Positions 1-9,343 are shown, counted from the first letter of the stretch. The stretch is 64,000 nucleotides of DNA from JBBQYA01 sp031412335 (GCA_031412335.1 JANOCT010000016.1:124001-188000), one strand, 5' to 3'. Made by a program: numbers and translations. Notes: generated by a model from the sequence alone, not told the origin.

Positions 1-755
1 GGAGAAGGTAAATTTACCCTAGGAATAGGCCGAAGCAAATTATAACCTGGCTTAAATTGAAGAGTATCTTCTGGATCGTCGCCTAAAGGATAATCAAAAG
101 CATAACTCAAATCATCTAGATCTTTATCGATTGAATTGCTGCTATAAACAAATTCGCGACCAAATTGATAAGTAACGGTGTTAGGTGGTTCAGAAAAATC
201 AGGAGAATTATCATAACATACTGATAAATCATTTGGCAATGTATTTCCATTGGCGGTAAAAGGAAACATTTTAGCACGCAAAGTTTGAGCACCTCCGGCA
301 TCAAAATTTGAAACATTGCCTGTCCTACAACATTCGCTATTGGCATAACAAGTATAACCATTTAAAGGAGGTGCTGGAACTCCAGCAAGACTTACCGGAG
401 CAGAAATATATGTATACCTAGAAATTGATCCGAGTGGTCCATTTCCGTTAGTAACATCTGGTCCACAGTTTAATCGATTAGTCGCACTTGCACAAGAAGG
501 AGAAACATCTGTTATTGTAGATAAATTACAATCAATGTCAGGAATTCCAGGAAAGTCATGTAATAAAGGAACAGTAGTTGCTCCAATTGTTATACCATCA
601 CAATCTCTATAAACATTAATTTTAAAAACGTACAAACCGCCTCCAACGCACTTCCAAGTTATTTCACCACCTGATACGTGTGAAGCATGAGTTTTATTAA
701 TAAAAATAGAAGAGAAGAGTAAAAAGATGAATGCAAATCGTAAAAAAAACTTCAT
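1..755 (-). CDS. Secreted 'SH-GGEIT' family surface protein, partial (C-terminus beyond window)
   Basis: Reading leftward from an ATG at 753-755, the frame stays open for 251 codons to the window edge, so the C-terminal part is missing. The first 25 residues form a signal peptide (Lys, long Phe/Leu core, cleavage near 'THA-SHV'). The mature start 'SHVSGGEITWKCVGGG' is the hallmark of a Bacteroidota secreted family that usually ends in a T9SS sorting domain. The next gene upstream (995-2710) is a close paralogue: the two share the start, the paired Cys around 'ECCR', and the block 'TLRAKMFPFTANGN'. The pair therefore arose by tandem duplication. Function is unknown; a surface or matrix protein is likely. 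The family call is solid, the role is inference. Confidence 0.8.
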   Translation of the reverse strand, partial: MKFFLRFAFIFLLFSSIFINKTHASHVSGGEITWKCVGGGLYVFKINVYRDCDGITIGATTVPLLHDFPGIPDIDCNLSTITDVSPSCASATNRLNCGPDVTNGNGPLGSISRYTYISAPVSLAGVPAPPLNGYTCYANSECCRTGNVSNFDAGGAQTLRAKMFPFTANGNTLPNDLSVCYDNSPDFSEPPNTVTYQFGREFVYSSNSIDKDLDDLSYAFDYPLGDDPEDTLQFKPGYNLLRPIPRVNLPS

Positions 756-940
756 TCGGTAATTGTATTATGGTTAAAAATCAGAATTTTTCAATAAAAA
801 TTATTGAAATCGAAACCTAAAATAGGTGTTTTGGGTGAAAGTTGGAAATTTATTTTCAGTTTACATTCACAACAACTCTAGGTTGTAGTCTTTAAATTCT
901 AAGGAACACCAAAAAGTTCTACACTTCCAACTTTTAAAAT

Positions 941-960
941 TTAAAAATCAGTTGAGTTTT
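941..960. repeat. Copy 1 of a 20-base near-palindromic intergenic repeat
   Basis: These 20 bases match 22738-22757 at 19 positions. The second copy is the core of a perfect 12+2+12 palindrome; this copy carries one mismatch in one arm. It lies 35-54 bases past the stop of the gene at 995-2710, between two paralogous genes. It could be a weak factor-dependent terminator or a protein-binding site; nothing in the sequence decides. Confidence 0.4.
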
Positions 961-994
961 GAGGGTTTAAAAATCCTTTACTATTACAGTTCCA

Positions 995-2710
995 TTATTC
1001 CTTTATAAATTTCCCAGAGTAAAAATTATCTCCATTTTTCATTTTTAAGAAATACATGCCAGAATCAAAATTTTTGATTTCCAGAAAATTATCATTTGTT
1101 ATTTCTTTAGCTAATAATTGACCAGTAATGGAATAAACTTCCAAATAGGTTTTTGAATTTGTAGGATTTGGAAGTATCCAGTTTATAACATCATTTGCCG
1201 GGTTTGGGGATAAAGAAATTAAAACGTTTTTATTAATTTGATTTATTGAAGAGAAGCATACTGGATTTGGGGCAGTTAAGGTGACTGAAATTGTTCTCAC
1301 ATCTCTTGCTGGTGCAAGGCAATAATCGTCTTTTGCTGTTACAACAAAATTATAGATAACTTGATTTGGTAATCCACAAGAACTATTAAGGTTTAAATTT
1401 GAACAGGAAGTTGGCCAGTAAAAATAAAAATCAGCTGTTGGTTTTAAAGCAGTTGGCTGAAATGAAAAGCCATATCCTAATGTGTCACCAGGAACATTCG
1501 TAATTTGATTGGTAATAATTTGAGGTCTTGATGTAATTGAACCTGAATTTACATTAATATCTTTATTTAAGATTGCACAAGGCGGAAATGGGCAAAGCGT
1601 TAAACTTTTATTTTCAGATCCCATTGCAAGTCCGTTGACATATACATTCATGCCTTGAAGAGATGATGTACCTGAAGCATTTGAGTCAGCTACAGAAATT
1701 TTAAATAATAATGTATCGCCTGCTACTATTGTTGTGTCAAAAGATGTATTGTTTTTGAAGACAGGTTGTAAAACTGGAAGCTTATTTTGAGTTAATAAAT
1801 TTGTATTGGGATCATTAATTACATTTAAGCTAATATCCCGATAGATTTCACTTACTATCTGTCCACATTTTCGGGAGGATACTTTTACTACAGTTAAAAA
1901 CTTACCAGCTATAATTGGAGTAAAACTTAAATCTCCAGTTTTATTGTTTAAACCATTTGCACTAATACGTGGAATTGGGTTTGTAATTGAATAACCTGGG
2001 CTGAAAAAAGCAGTGTCTGTAATATTTTCCATCAAAGGATAGTCGAATGAATAACTTAAATCATCATTATCATTATCAATAGCATTATTACTAATACTAT
2101 ATTCCTTTCCGTATTGATACGTTACTAAATTTGGTGTTTCGGAAAAATCAGGAGAATTGTCAAAGCAAATGGATAAGTCGTTAGGTGTAGGGTTACCATT
2201 TGCTGTGAAAGGAAACATTTTTGCTCGAAGGGTTTGACTAATACCGGCAGAAGTATTTATATTTAATATATCACCTGATCTGCAACATTCTGTGTTTGCA
2301 TAAATAATGTAACCAAAAGTTGGTGGAGCCGGAACACCCACTAAACTAATTGGAATAGACTGAAAAGTATAACGTGTAACAGAACCAACTAAACCTAACA
2401 TCGAATTCAAATCCGATCCGCAATTAAGTCTATTTGTAGTACTTGCACAAGATGGAGAAACATCTGCTATTGAAATAAGATTACATTCAATATCTGGAAT
2501 TCCTGGAAAACTATTTTTTAACGGCAGTGATGACGACATCACAGGTATACCATCGCAATTTCTGTAAATAATTACTTTGAAAACATACTGACCACCTCCA
2601 ACACATTTCCAGGTTATTTCTCCTCCAGCAACGTGAGAAGCACTTGATTTTTCGTTTCCAAACAATATGCACAGGAACAAAATAATAGTAAAACGTGTAA
2701 AAATCTTCAT
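995..2710 (-). CDS. T9SS-sorted 'SH-GGEIT' surface protein, paralogue of the gene at 1-755
   Basis: 571 residues. Residues 1-24 are a signal peptide cut near 'SSA-SHV'. The mature N-terminus 'SHVAGGEITWKCVGGG' and about 230 following residues match the partial gene to the left, including several conserved Cys that suggest disulfides. The middle (about 300-480) is beta-rich and resembles the Ig/cadherin-like regions of Bacteroidota surface proteins. The last 75 residues are a type A T9SS sorting domain: 'SPNPANDVINW', then 'LEVYSITGQLL', then 'GMYFLKMKNGD' and a basic end, as needed for outer-membrane export and surface anchoring. Start: ATG at 2708-2710, directly before the signal peptide. 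Exact function is not recognisable; adhesion or matrix structure is a guess. Confidence 0.85.
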   Translation of the reverse strand: MKIFTRFTIILFLCILFGNEKSSASHVAGGEITWKCVGGGQYVFKVIIYRNCDGIPVMSSSLPLKNSFPGIPDIECNLISIADVSPSCASTTNRLNCGSDLNSMLGLVGSVTRYTFQSIPISLVGVPAPPTFGYIIYANTECCRSGDILNINTSAGISQTLRAKMFPFTANGNPTPNDLSICFDNSPDFSETPNLVTYQYGKEYSISNNAIDNDNDDLSYSFDYPLMENITDTAFFSPGYSITNPIPRISANGLNNKTGDLSFTPIIAGKFLTVVKVSSRKCGQIVSEIYRDISLNVINDPNTNLLTQNKLPVLQPVFKNNTSFDTTIVAGDTLLFKISVADSNASGTSSLQGMNVYVNGLAMGSENKSLTLCPFPPCAILNKDINVNSGSITSRPQIITNQITNVPGDTLGYGFSFQPTALKPTADFYFYWPTSCSNLNLNSSCGLPNQVIYNFVVTAKDDYCLAPARDVRTISVTLTAPNPVCFSSINQINKNVLISLSPNPANDVINWILPNPTNSKTYLEVYSITGQLLAKEITNDNFLEIKNFDSGMYFLKMKNGDNFYSGKFIKE

Positions 2711-2834
2711 ATAAGTAAGTTTTAGTAAAGCTGAAATAAACTGTAATTTACAAAAAATTATTACAATACTATTTTTTTTACAATTACTTTATGAAAACTT
2801 AAGAGTAAAGCTAAACTGTTATATTTTTAAACAA

Positions 2835-4997
2835 CTAGCTGTTTTCACCAAAACTAACGAGTCCAGTAGTAGTATCATAAAAACCAGCTATAATCATAAT
2901 TTCTTTTTTCTGTACTTTTTGGGCTAAGTATTCGCTTTTTTGTAAAATTTCGTCAATAGAATTATGCACATTGCCTTTTATTACTTTGTTGAAAGTATTT
3001 TCATTGCCCAAAATATCTTCTCTTTTGCAATTACAGTCGGTAATGGCTTTTTCAATTTTCTGCGTTATTGTTGAAATTTTACCGTTTGATATTGAATTTA
3101 TTGCAGATGCAACTGCTCCACAATTAGAATGGCCTAACACCACAATAAGTTTGGAACCGATTTCTTGGCAGGATAATTCCAAACTTCCTAGAATTTCGTC
3201 GCTTACAATATTGCCTGCCACACGAATAGAAATTATGTCACCTAAACCCACATCAAAAATAATTTCTGGGCTAACCCGCGAATCAATACAACTTACCATT
3301 ACAGCCATTGGATTTTGTCCGAATGAAGTTGCGTTTACCTGATGTTTTAAATATTTTTCGCTCCACTTGCCACTAAGGAAACGTTCGTTTCCACTTTTAA
3401 GAATCTCTACAATTTCCGTTGGTGTTAGTTTTTGCTGAGTTTCTTTGTCTAGTACATTTACAAATTGTATGTGGTCGTTTAATTTGTATTTTTCTTTTAC
3501 CCCAATTATGTTTAATTGAATATTTTTTTCAACTGATACCGTATCTCTGAAATCATGAATTAACTCTAAAACATCTTGATCAATAAAATCACTGTAGCTT
3601 GCATCAATGATCACTTTAGAATTGTTTGGCAATTTCCATAATGTTTCTTTAATAGAGGCTTTGTTTAAGAAAGAAACTTGTTCAGAAAGCTCTATTCGCA
3701 TAGTTTCGCCAATATTGAGATTTTCTTTTGCCAATACGAAAGGTGTATTGTAATTGCTTCTTAATAAATAATACACACTCACAACCATACCGATGACAAT
3801 ACCAATTAAAAGATCGGTAAATACGATAGCAACAATGGTAGCCACAAAAGGAATAAATTGATTTAACCCCTTTTTGTACATATCTTTAAATAAAGAAAGT
3901 TTAGCCAATTTATATCCGGTAAATAATAAAATAGCGGCTAAAGATGCCAATGGAATTAAATTAAGATACTGACTGATTAATAAAACACTAACGAGTAGAA
4001 ACACGCCATGCAATATTGCAGAAAATTTAGTTTCGCTACCTGAATTTATATTTACGGAACTACGAACAATAACTGATGTAATGGGAATTCCTCCCAATAG
4101 ACCAGAAAAAATATTTCCTACTCCTTGAGCAATTAATTCACGATTTGGAGAAGCTAACCTCTTTTTAGGATCTAGGTTTTCAACAGCTTCCAGATTTAAT
4201 AATGTCTCCAAAGATGCAACTATAGCTATACTTAAGGCTATCAACCAAACCTGATAATTTCCAATACTTGAAAAGGAAGGTAAAGTGATAAATGAACTTA
4301 CACTTTCGATTTTCGGAATGTTCACCAAATGGGTTTGGTCAATTGCTAAGTTTACAAACCATATTTTGAAAATTTCATTGAATACAACTCCTAGTGCAAC
4401 AACAATTAAAGTAGCTGGTAAAAATTTAATTTTTTTAAGGGGAGTTTTATCCCAAAAAATTAAAATCAATAAAGAAATTGAAGAAACAATAATTGCCCCG
4501 ACTTGGAAATAGGTAAAAATGTTAAGTAACTCAGAAAAAGTATTTTCACCATCTTGCTGATTGAATGAAAAGTCTGCTTCAAAATTAACATCTAGCCCTA
4601 CTGCATGGGGTATCTGTTTAAGAATTAAAATGATACCTATTGCTGCCAAAAGCCCTTTTATAACATTGGAAGGAATATAGTTTGCAATAAAACCAGCTTT
4701 TGCTATTCCGCTTGCTAATTGCAAAACTCCCGCAATAACAACAGCCATTAAAAATACCTCGAAACTGCCTAAAGTGGTAATCGATGTAAGAACCACTGCA
4801 GCCAAACCAGCAGCAGGACCACTTACACTAGTATGTGAACCGCTTAAAATCCCAACTACTATGCCTCCTACTATACCAGATATTAATCCTGAAATTAAGG
4901 GAGCACCACTTGCTAAGGCAATTCCCAAACATAATGGCAAAGCAACCAGAAATACTACAATACTAGCTGGAATGTCGTTTTTCAATTTTGAAAACAT
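2835..4997 (-). CDS. SulP-family anion (likely bicarbonate) transporter fused to beta-carbonic anhydrase
   Basis: 720 residues. Residues 1-410 are a SulP/SLC26-like membrane domain with 10-14 hydrophobic segments, opening with the typical 'DIPASIVVFLVALPLCLGIA'. Residues about 430-520 form a soluble linker that looks like a short, divergent STAS domain. Residues about 530-720 are a beta-class carbonic anhydrase with its zinc and catalytic set: Cys570, Asp572 and Arg574 ('CIDSR'), then His623 and Cys626 ('HSNC'). SulP-carbonic anhydrase fusions are a known arrangement, taken to move bicarbonate and interconvert it with CO2 at the inner membrane; bicarbonate as substrate is inference. The gene stands alone, with a 307-base upstream gap holding a 9-base inverted repeat (5120-5148). 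Confidence 0.9.
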   Translation of the reverse strand: MFSKLKNDIPASIVVFLVALPLCLGIALASGAPLISGLISGIVGGIVVGILSGSHTSVSGPAAGLAAVVLTSITTLGSFEVFLMAVVIAGVLQLASGIAKAGFIANYIPSNVIKGLLAAIGIILILKQIPHAVGLDVNFEADFSFNQQDGENTFSELLNIFTYFQVGAIIVSSISLLILIFWDKTPLKKIKFLPATLIVVALGVVFNEIFKIWFVNLAIDQTHLVNIPKIESVSSFITLPSFSSIGNYQVWLIALSIAIVASLETLLNLEAVENLDPKKRLASPNRELIAQGVGNIFSGLLGGIPITSVIVRSSVNINSGSETKFSAILHGVFLLVSVLLISQYLNLIPLASLAAILLFTGYKLAKLSLFKDMYKKGLNQFIPFVATIVAIVFTDLLIGIVIGMVVSVYYLLRSNYNTPFVLAKENLNIGETMRIELSEQVSFLNKASIKETLWKLPNNSKVIIDASYSDFIDQDVLELIHDFRDTVSVEKNIQLNIIGVKEKYKLNDHIQFVNVLDKETQQKLTPTEIVEILKSGNERFLSGKWSEKYLKHQVNATSFGQNPMAVMVSCIDSRVSPEIIFDVGLGDIISIRVAGNIVSDEILGSLELSCQEIGSKLIVVLGHSNCGAVASAINSISNGKISTITQKIEKAITDCNCKREDILGNENTFNKVIKGNVHNSIDEILQKSEYLAQKVQKKEIMIIAGFYDTTTGLVSFGENS

Positions 4998-5304
4998 ATA
5001 ATTTTTTTTTATTTATTAGTTGATAGGCAATATAATTTTCTTATTCGAAGAAAGACGAAAATAAGACAATAGAAGTAGAATGGGAATTAAAATAGATGAA
5101 GATAACTTTTCTCATGTAACAATAGTATCGGTAATTATTATACTATTGAGAATTCAATACAAATAGTTTCTTTAAAAATTTATCGATTGATTAATTCGTC
5201 AACAAAAAAAATTAGCAATCGATTGAGATAAGCATCTTACGATCGAGTTTTTAAAAGGGAAGGAATAAAATCAGAGGGGATAGGCCAGAAAAGCCAAATA
5301 AAAA
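4998..5304. other. Intergenic region upstream of the SulP-carbonic anhydrase gene
   Basis: No gene seen. It holds a 9-base inverted repeat (5120-5148) and a second one (ATCGATTG at 5182-5189 with its complement at 5216-5223, around an A-run). It should carry the promoter of the transporter gene and the 3' end of the tRNA transcript, but I see no convincing -33/-7 pair. Confidence 0.5.
5120..5148. promoter_or_regulatory. 9-base perfect inverted repeat upstream of the SulP-carbonic anhydrase gene
   Basis: CAATAGTAT at 5120-5128 and its exact complement ATACTATTG at 5140-5148 surround an 11-base centre. The site is 123-151 bases ahead of the start at 4997. No T-run follows on either strand, so an operator is more likely than an intrinsic terminator. 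Confidence 0.35.
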
Positions 5305-5381
5305 TGGTGGTCTGGATAGGATTCGAACCTATGACCGACGGTTTAGAAAACCGTTGCTCTATCCAACTGAGCTACCAAACC
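5305..5381 (-). tRNA. tRNA-Arg (anticodon TCT)
   Basis: Full cloverleaf on the minus strand. The 7-base acceptor stem GGTTTGG pairs with CCAGACC. The anticodon stem ACGGT/ACCGT closes loop TTTCTAA, giving anticodon TCT (reads AGA). The T-arm is ATAGG-TTCGAAT-CCTAT. Discriminator A is followed by an encoded CCA at 5305-5307. It lies 15 bases downstream of tRNA-Pro and is probably cotranscribed with it. Confidence 0.95.
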
Positions 5382-5396
5382 AATTGGGAAAATTTG

Positions 5397-5470
5397 TCGG
5401 GGTGGCAGGATTCGAACCTACGACCTCCTGGTCCCAAACCAGGCGCGATACCGGACTACGCTACACCCCG
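5397..5470 (-). tRNA. tRNA-Pro (anticodon TGG)
   Basis: Cloverleaf on the minus strand. Acceptor CGGGGTG pairs with CACCCCG. Anticodon stem CCTGG/CCAGG closes loop TTTGGGA, anticodon TGG. The T-arm carries GTTCGAATC. CCA is not encoded after discriminator A. First of the closely spaced Pro-Arg pair in transcription order. Confidence 0.95.
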
Positions 5471-5591
5471 AAAACAGAGTTGCGAAGGTAGAATATAAAA
5501 TGTGAAATGGAAAATTATTTTAAAATAAAATAACTGTTTTAAATTTCGTACTAAAACACAAATTTAAGTAAGAATTATTTATTGTTAAACG

Positions 5592-5616
5592 AAAAAACCC
5601 TAACTAAAGGGCTTTT
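5592..5616 (-). terminator. Rho-independent terminator after tRNA-Ser
   Basis: On the minus strand AAAAGCCCT pairs with AGGGTTTTT (one G-T pair) around a 6-base loop and runs into T's. It lies 22 bases past the 3' end of tRNA-Ser, so tRNA-Ser is probably a separate transcript from the Pro-Arg pair. Confidence 0.65.
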
Positions 5617-5637
5617 GATTTCAATAAAGATTGAATG

Positions 5638-5724
5638 CGGAGAGAGAGGGATTCGAACCCTCGGTACCGTTGCCAGTACGACAGTTTAGCAAACTGTTCC
5701 TTTCGGCCACTCAGGCATCTCTCC
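5638..5724 (-). tRNA. tRNA-Ser (anticodon GCT)
   Basis: 87 bases with the long variable arm expected of a serine tRNA. Acceptor GGAGAGA pairs with TCTCTCC. Anticodon stem ACAGT/ACTGT closes loop TTGCTAA, anticodon GCT (reads AGC/AGT). T-arm GAGGG-TTCGAAT-CCCTC. Discriminator G; CCA not encoded. It follows the pgpH-like gene by 95 bases on the same strand. Confidence 0.95.
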
Positions 5725-5819
5725 AATATACTTTGAAATTATTCGAAATTTATTTTCGTTTTATTTTCAAAAGGTTGCAAATATAGCAATTCAGAAATAG
5801 TGACAAAAAAAAATAAAAA

Positions 5820-7892
5820 CTAAATTCTGACAGGGTATTGGATACGAACATGAAAAATACTCATAAGCATATTTTTGAAAATATTTTTGATAATAGCAAT
5901 ATCTTTCAAGGTTATATCGCTATTAATCAATTGATTCTGATCTACTTTATAGTCAATTATTCGTTCAACAAGGTTTTCTATGCTTTGCTCGTCATGTTCT
6001 TTCAGGCTTCTGGATGCTGCTTCAACAGAATCTGCTAACATCAAAACTGCGGTTTCTTTCGAAAAAGGTATAGGGCCTGGGTATCTGAAAACCGTGTCAT
6101 CTACCCTTGATTCGGGATAATTTTTAAGAAATGATTGATAAAAATAATCGACACGAGTATTGCCATGATGTGTGCGGATAAAATCGATTAGCAATTCTGG
6201 CAATCTGTTTTTCTTTGCTAAAATAATACCATGGGTTACGTGACCAATAATTATTCGAGCACTTTCTTCGTATGCTAACTGGTCGTGTGGATTATTGCCG
6301 CTATTTTGATTTTCGATAAAAAATCCAGGATTATCCATTTTGCCAATATCGTGATACAATGCTCCCGCTCGTACCAATAATGAGTTTCCACCGATCTGAA
6401 ATATAGCTGCTTCCGCCAGATTTGCTACCTGCAACGAATGTTGGAAAGTGCCTGGCGCCTTAAACGATAAATCTTTAAGCAATTTATTATTGGTGTTTGC
6501 CAGCTCCATTAATGTTACTTCGGATGTGATACCAAACAGTTTTTCGAAAATGTAAATGAGTGGATAAGCTAATAATGAAAGTAAAACACTCAGACCAAAA
6601 CCTGTTATGGTTTTGAAATCTATGCTGTCAAAATTGCCTTCATGTATTATTGAAATTCCTACATAAGAAAAGAAATAGGTACCAAATATAAATATTGCTG
6701 ATATTAATAGTTGGGAACGTTTAATTAGATTTTTAATACTATAAATGGCAACCATGCCAGCAGTAATCTGTAGAAATACGAATTCAAAACCATTTGGAAC
6801 AAAAAAACCAGCAACTATTACAACCAACAAATGGATGTATAAGGCTAATCTTGTGTCGAAAAGAATGCGGATAATAATAGGAACTATACAATATGGAATA
6901 AAGTAAATGCCTGGTAGATTAAACTTAAGCGCAAAAGAAAGTATAACCAACATGGAAGTTACTACCAATAATATGAGAGATAACTTTCTATTATTCTGAA
7001 AAATATCTTTTCGGAATAAGGAAAGAAAAACCATTAATAAGATTACGATTAAAGCAACCAGAATAAACTGGCCTAAAATAATCACATATCGGTTTCCAGT
7101 TGTTCCAGTACGATCTTCGAATTCATTTTTAATAGATTCGAGTTTCATAAAGGTTTTGGAATCAACAATACTTCCTCGAGAGACTATAAGTTCTCCTTTT
7201 TGCACAATTCCACGGGTACTAGAAATACCTTTTATTAAATCGTCTTGAATGCGGGTAGTAAAAACTTCATCATAAATTACATTCACTACAAACTTGTTTT
7301 CCAAGACTTTGCGAAGCAGCAATGAATCTATTTCTCTAGATTTTGATATTTGCTTATCGGCATAAGCAAGTGCCGTAGCAACCGTATAAAATGAATTAGT
7401 ATTCTTATCAATTCCGACATTTTGTTCATTTACAATAGTTAGATTATATTCATCACCATTTCGTTGAAATTTTTTATTGTATGAAATAATTCCTTTTTTA
7501 TAAATTGATTCCAACACTTTTTTGGCAACACTATAATTGTAAATTTTACTTGATTCTGGCTTTCTTGCATTATTCCATTCTTTTTCAAAATCTATTAAAA
7601 GGGTTTCGGATTGCTCTCGAGCAACTTGCTCATCAATTTTATAAAATGGATAAACTGAAAACATTACATCGTTTTTCTCCGCTTCTAATTCCTCAGGTGA
7701 TTTTTCAATTGCCATATTGAATGAAGCCACCAAATCTGGATGCATCCAAAGTTTTCCTTTTTCATATTCATACTTAAATTTCCCTCCCTTTGGTAAACTT
7801 ATTACGATAAGTATGATGGTAAATAACATCATACTGTATTTGAAAACTACAGATTGACGAGTGATAAAAAAACGCAATAATTTTACTTTCAT
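5820..7892 (-). CDS. pgpH: PgpH-type 7TM-HD phosphodiesterase (probable c-di-AMP hydrolase)
   Basis: 690 residues in the order of the PgpH/YqfF family. A first membrane segment lies at about 20-37. An extracytoplasmic 7TMR-HDED domain follows (about 45-265, with the 'LIVSRGSIVDSKT' type end). Seven membrane segments span about 270-465, and a cytoplasmic HD domain spans about 475-680. The HD metal residues His514-Asp515 sit in 'YHDIGKMDNPGFF', and the 'HHGNTRVDYFY' block follows. Studied members cleave c-di-AMP to pApA and affect envelope and potassium balance; the substrate here is inferred from family. It is monocistronic, with tRNA-Ser 95 bases downstream and a divergent thiolase upstream. 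The start ATG at 7890-7892 precedes a basic N-terminus and is the only good choice. Confidence 0.9.
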   Translation of the reverse strand: MKVKLLRFFITRQSVVFKYSMMLFTIILIVISLPKGGKFKYEYEKGKLWMHPDLVASFNMAIEKSPEELEAEKNDVMFSVYPFYKIDEQVAREQSETLLIDFEKEWNNARKPESSKIYNYSVAKKVLESIYKKGIISYNKKFQRNGDEYNLTIVNEQNVGIDKNTNSFYTVATALAYADKQISKSREIDSLLLRKVLENKFVVNVIYDEVFTTRIQDDLIKGISSTRGIVQKGELIVSRGSIVDSKTFMKLESIKNEFEDRTGTTGNRYVIILGQFILVALIVILLMVFLSLFRKDIFQNNRKLSLILLVVTSMLVILSFALKFNLPGIYFIPYCIVPIIIRILFDTRLALYIHLLVVIVAGFFVPNGFEFVFLQITAGMVAIYSIKNLIKRSQLLISAIFIFGTYFFSYVGISIIHEGNFDSIDFKTITGFGLSVLLSLLAYPLIYIFEKLFGITSEVTLMELANTNNKLLKDLSFKAPGTFQHSLQVANLAEAAIFQIGGNSLLVRAGALYHDIGKMDNPGFFIENQNSGNNPHDQLAYEESARIIIGHVTHGIILAKKNRLPELLIDFIRTHHGNTRVDYFYQSFLKNYPESRVDDTVFRYPGPIPFSKETAVLMLADSVEAASRSLKEHDEQSIENLVERIIDYKVDQNQLINSDITLKDIAIIKNIFKNMLMSIFHVRIQYPVRI

Positions 7893-8107
7893 TTGAAAAT
7901 AATTAAAACTAGCTTTTGAAAACGAATCGCTAAAATATCTATTTTCTGCTCGTGATATGAATGATAATTTTGAAGACTTGTTTTGTTAATTTTTGTTTGC
8001 CTTAATTTTCTTCAAAATAATTTTCATCTACAAAGCATTTCAATTGATTTATGGCATTCGCAAAATTCCGCTAACTTGCACGACCAAATTTTCCAAAAAA
8101 AGTAAAA

Positions 8108-9301
8108 ATGAAACCAGAAGTAAACGAAGTTTATATTGTAAGTGCGGTTAGAACCCCAATTGGTAGCATGAGTGGCAGTTTATCGACCGTACCAGCTACA
8201 AAATTAGGTTCAATAGTTATTAAGGCCGCTGTTGAGCGAGCAGGCATTTCAGTGAATGATGTAGAAGAAGTATTTATGGGAAATGTATTGTCAGCAAATG
8301 TTGGACAAGCACCTGCAACTCAGGCTGCACGTTTTGCCGGTTTGCCAGATACAATTCCATCTACGACTATTAATAAAGTTTGTGCATCGGGTACAAAAGC
8401 ATTGATGTTTGCTGCGCAATCTATTATGCTTGGAGATAAAAATGTAATAGTAGCTGGTGGAATGGAAAACATGAGCAGTGTACCTTATTATTTGGATAAA
8501 GCAAGAACTGGATATCGTTTGGGCCATCAACAAGTAACAGATGGATTGATAAAAGATGGATTGTGGGATGTTTATAATGATTACCACATGGGCACTGCAG
8601 CAGAACTTTGTGCAAGTGATTGCAAGATTAGTCGGGAGGAACAAGATGCTTATGCAATAGAATCGTATACCCGATCACAAAATGCGCAATCGGCAGGAAA
8701 ATTTGCTGATGAGATTGTATCTGTAATGGTTGAAGGCCGTGGAGGTGTTCAAACAGAAGTAAATGAAGATGAAGAAGTAAAAGCAGTAAAATTTGATAAG
8801 ATTCCAGGCCTGAAACCTGTTTTTAAGAAAGATGGAACAGTAACTGCTGCCAATGCGTCTACCTTAAATGATGGCGCAGCAGCTTTGGTATTAATGAGCA
8901 AAGAAAAAGCAATTGCTATGGGTATAAAACCATTAGCAAGAATTTTAAGTTTTGCAGATGCACAACAAGCACCCGAATGGTTTACAACTTCGCCATCAAA
9001 AGCAATCCCATTTGCATTAGAAAAAGCGGGTCTTAAAATTAGCGATGTTGACTTTTTTGAAATAAATGAAGCTTTTTCTGTTGTTGCAATTGCGAATAAT
9101 CAAAAATTAGGAATCGACTCGGCAAAAGTAAACGTAAATGGTGGAGCTGTTTCTTTAGGGCATCCACTTGGATGCTCAGGAGCACGAATTGTTGTTACCT
9201 TACTTTCTGTTTTGAAGCAAAATAAGGGGAAAATAGGAGTGGTGGGAATTTGCAATGGTGGAGGAGGTGCATCTGCTATGGTTATCGAAAATTTGCAATA
9301 A
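8108..9301 (+). CDS. Acetyl-CoA C-acetyltransferase (thiolase)
   Basis: 397 residues, normal for a biosynthetic-type thiolase. The acyl-accepting Cys92 is in 'NKVCASGTKA'. The 'NEAF' block follows, then His352 in 'SLGHPLGCSGAR' and the second catalytic Cys382 in 'CNGGGGASAM'. It condenses or cleaves acetoacetyl-CoA and acetyl-CoA in the cytoplasm; acetyl-CoA acetyltransferase (AtoB/ThlA type) is the best fit, though some members act on longer acyl chains. First gene of a probable same-strand unit with the exported protein (42-base gap) and DPP IV. The 215-base region upstream is divergent with pgpH. Confidence 0.92.
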   Translation: MKPEVNEVYIVSAVRTPIGSMSGSLSTVPATKLGSIVIKAAVERAGISVNDVEEVFMGNVLSANVGQAPATQAARFAGLPDTIPSTTINKVCASGTKALMFAAQSIMLGDKNVIVAGGMENMSSVPYYLDKARTGYRLGHQQVTDGLIKDGLWDVYNDYHMGTAAELCASDCKISREEQDAYAIESYTRSQNAQSAGKFADEIVSVMVEGRGGVQTEVNEDEEVKAVKFDKIPGLKPVFKKDGTVTAANASTLNDGAAALVLMSKEKAIAMGIKPLARILSFADAQQAPEWFTTSPSKAIPFALEKAGLKISDVDFFEINEAFSVVAIANNQKLGIDSAKVNVNGGAVSLGHPLGCSGARIVVTLLSVLKQNKGKIGVVGICNGGGGASAMVIENLQ

Positions 9302-9343
9302 GTTTACCTCAAAGCTCGTTTTTAAATTTCAATTTAAGTTTTA

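Noticed and set aside
2971..3342. 123-codon open frame on the plus strand
   Set aside because: It is opposite the carbonic anhydrase domain, whose active-site residues are intact in the minus-strand frame.
5182..5223. ATCGATTG inverted repeat as terminator of the tRNA pair
   Set aside because: The arms are separated by 26 bases and the T-run lies inside the loop, not after the stem.
5304..5498. 64-codon open frame with Trp/Gly-rich product
   Set aside because: It is the translated complement of tRNA-Arg and tRNA-Pro.
5305..5724. tRNA cluster as an integration site for a mobile island
   Set aside because: No integrase, direct repeats of tRNA ends or foreign-looking genes are nearby.
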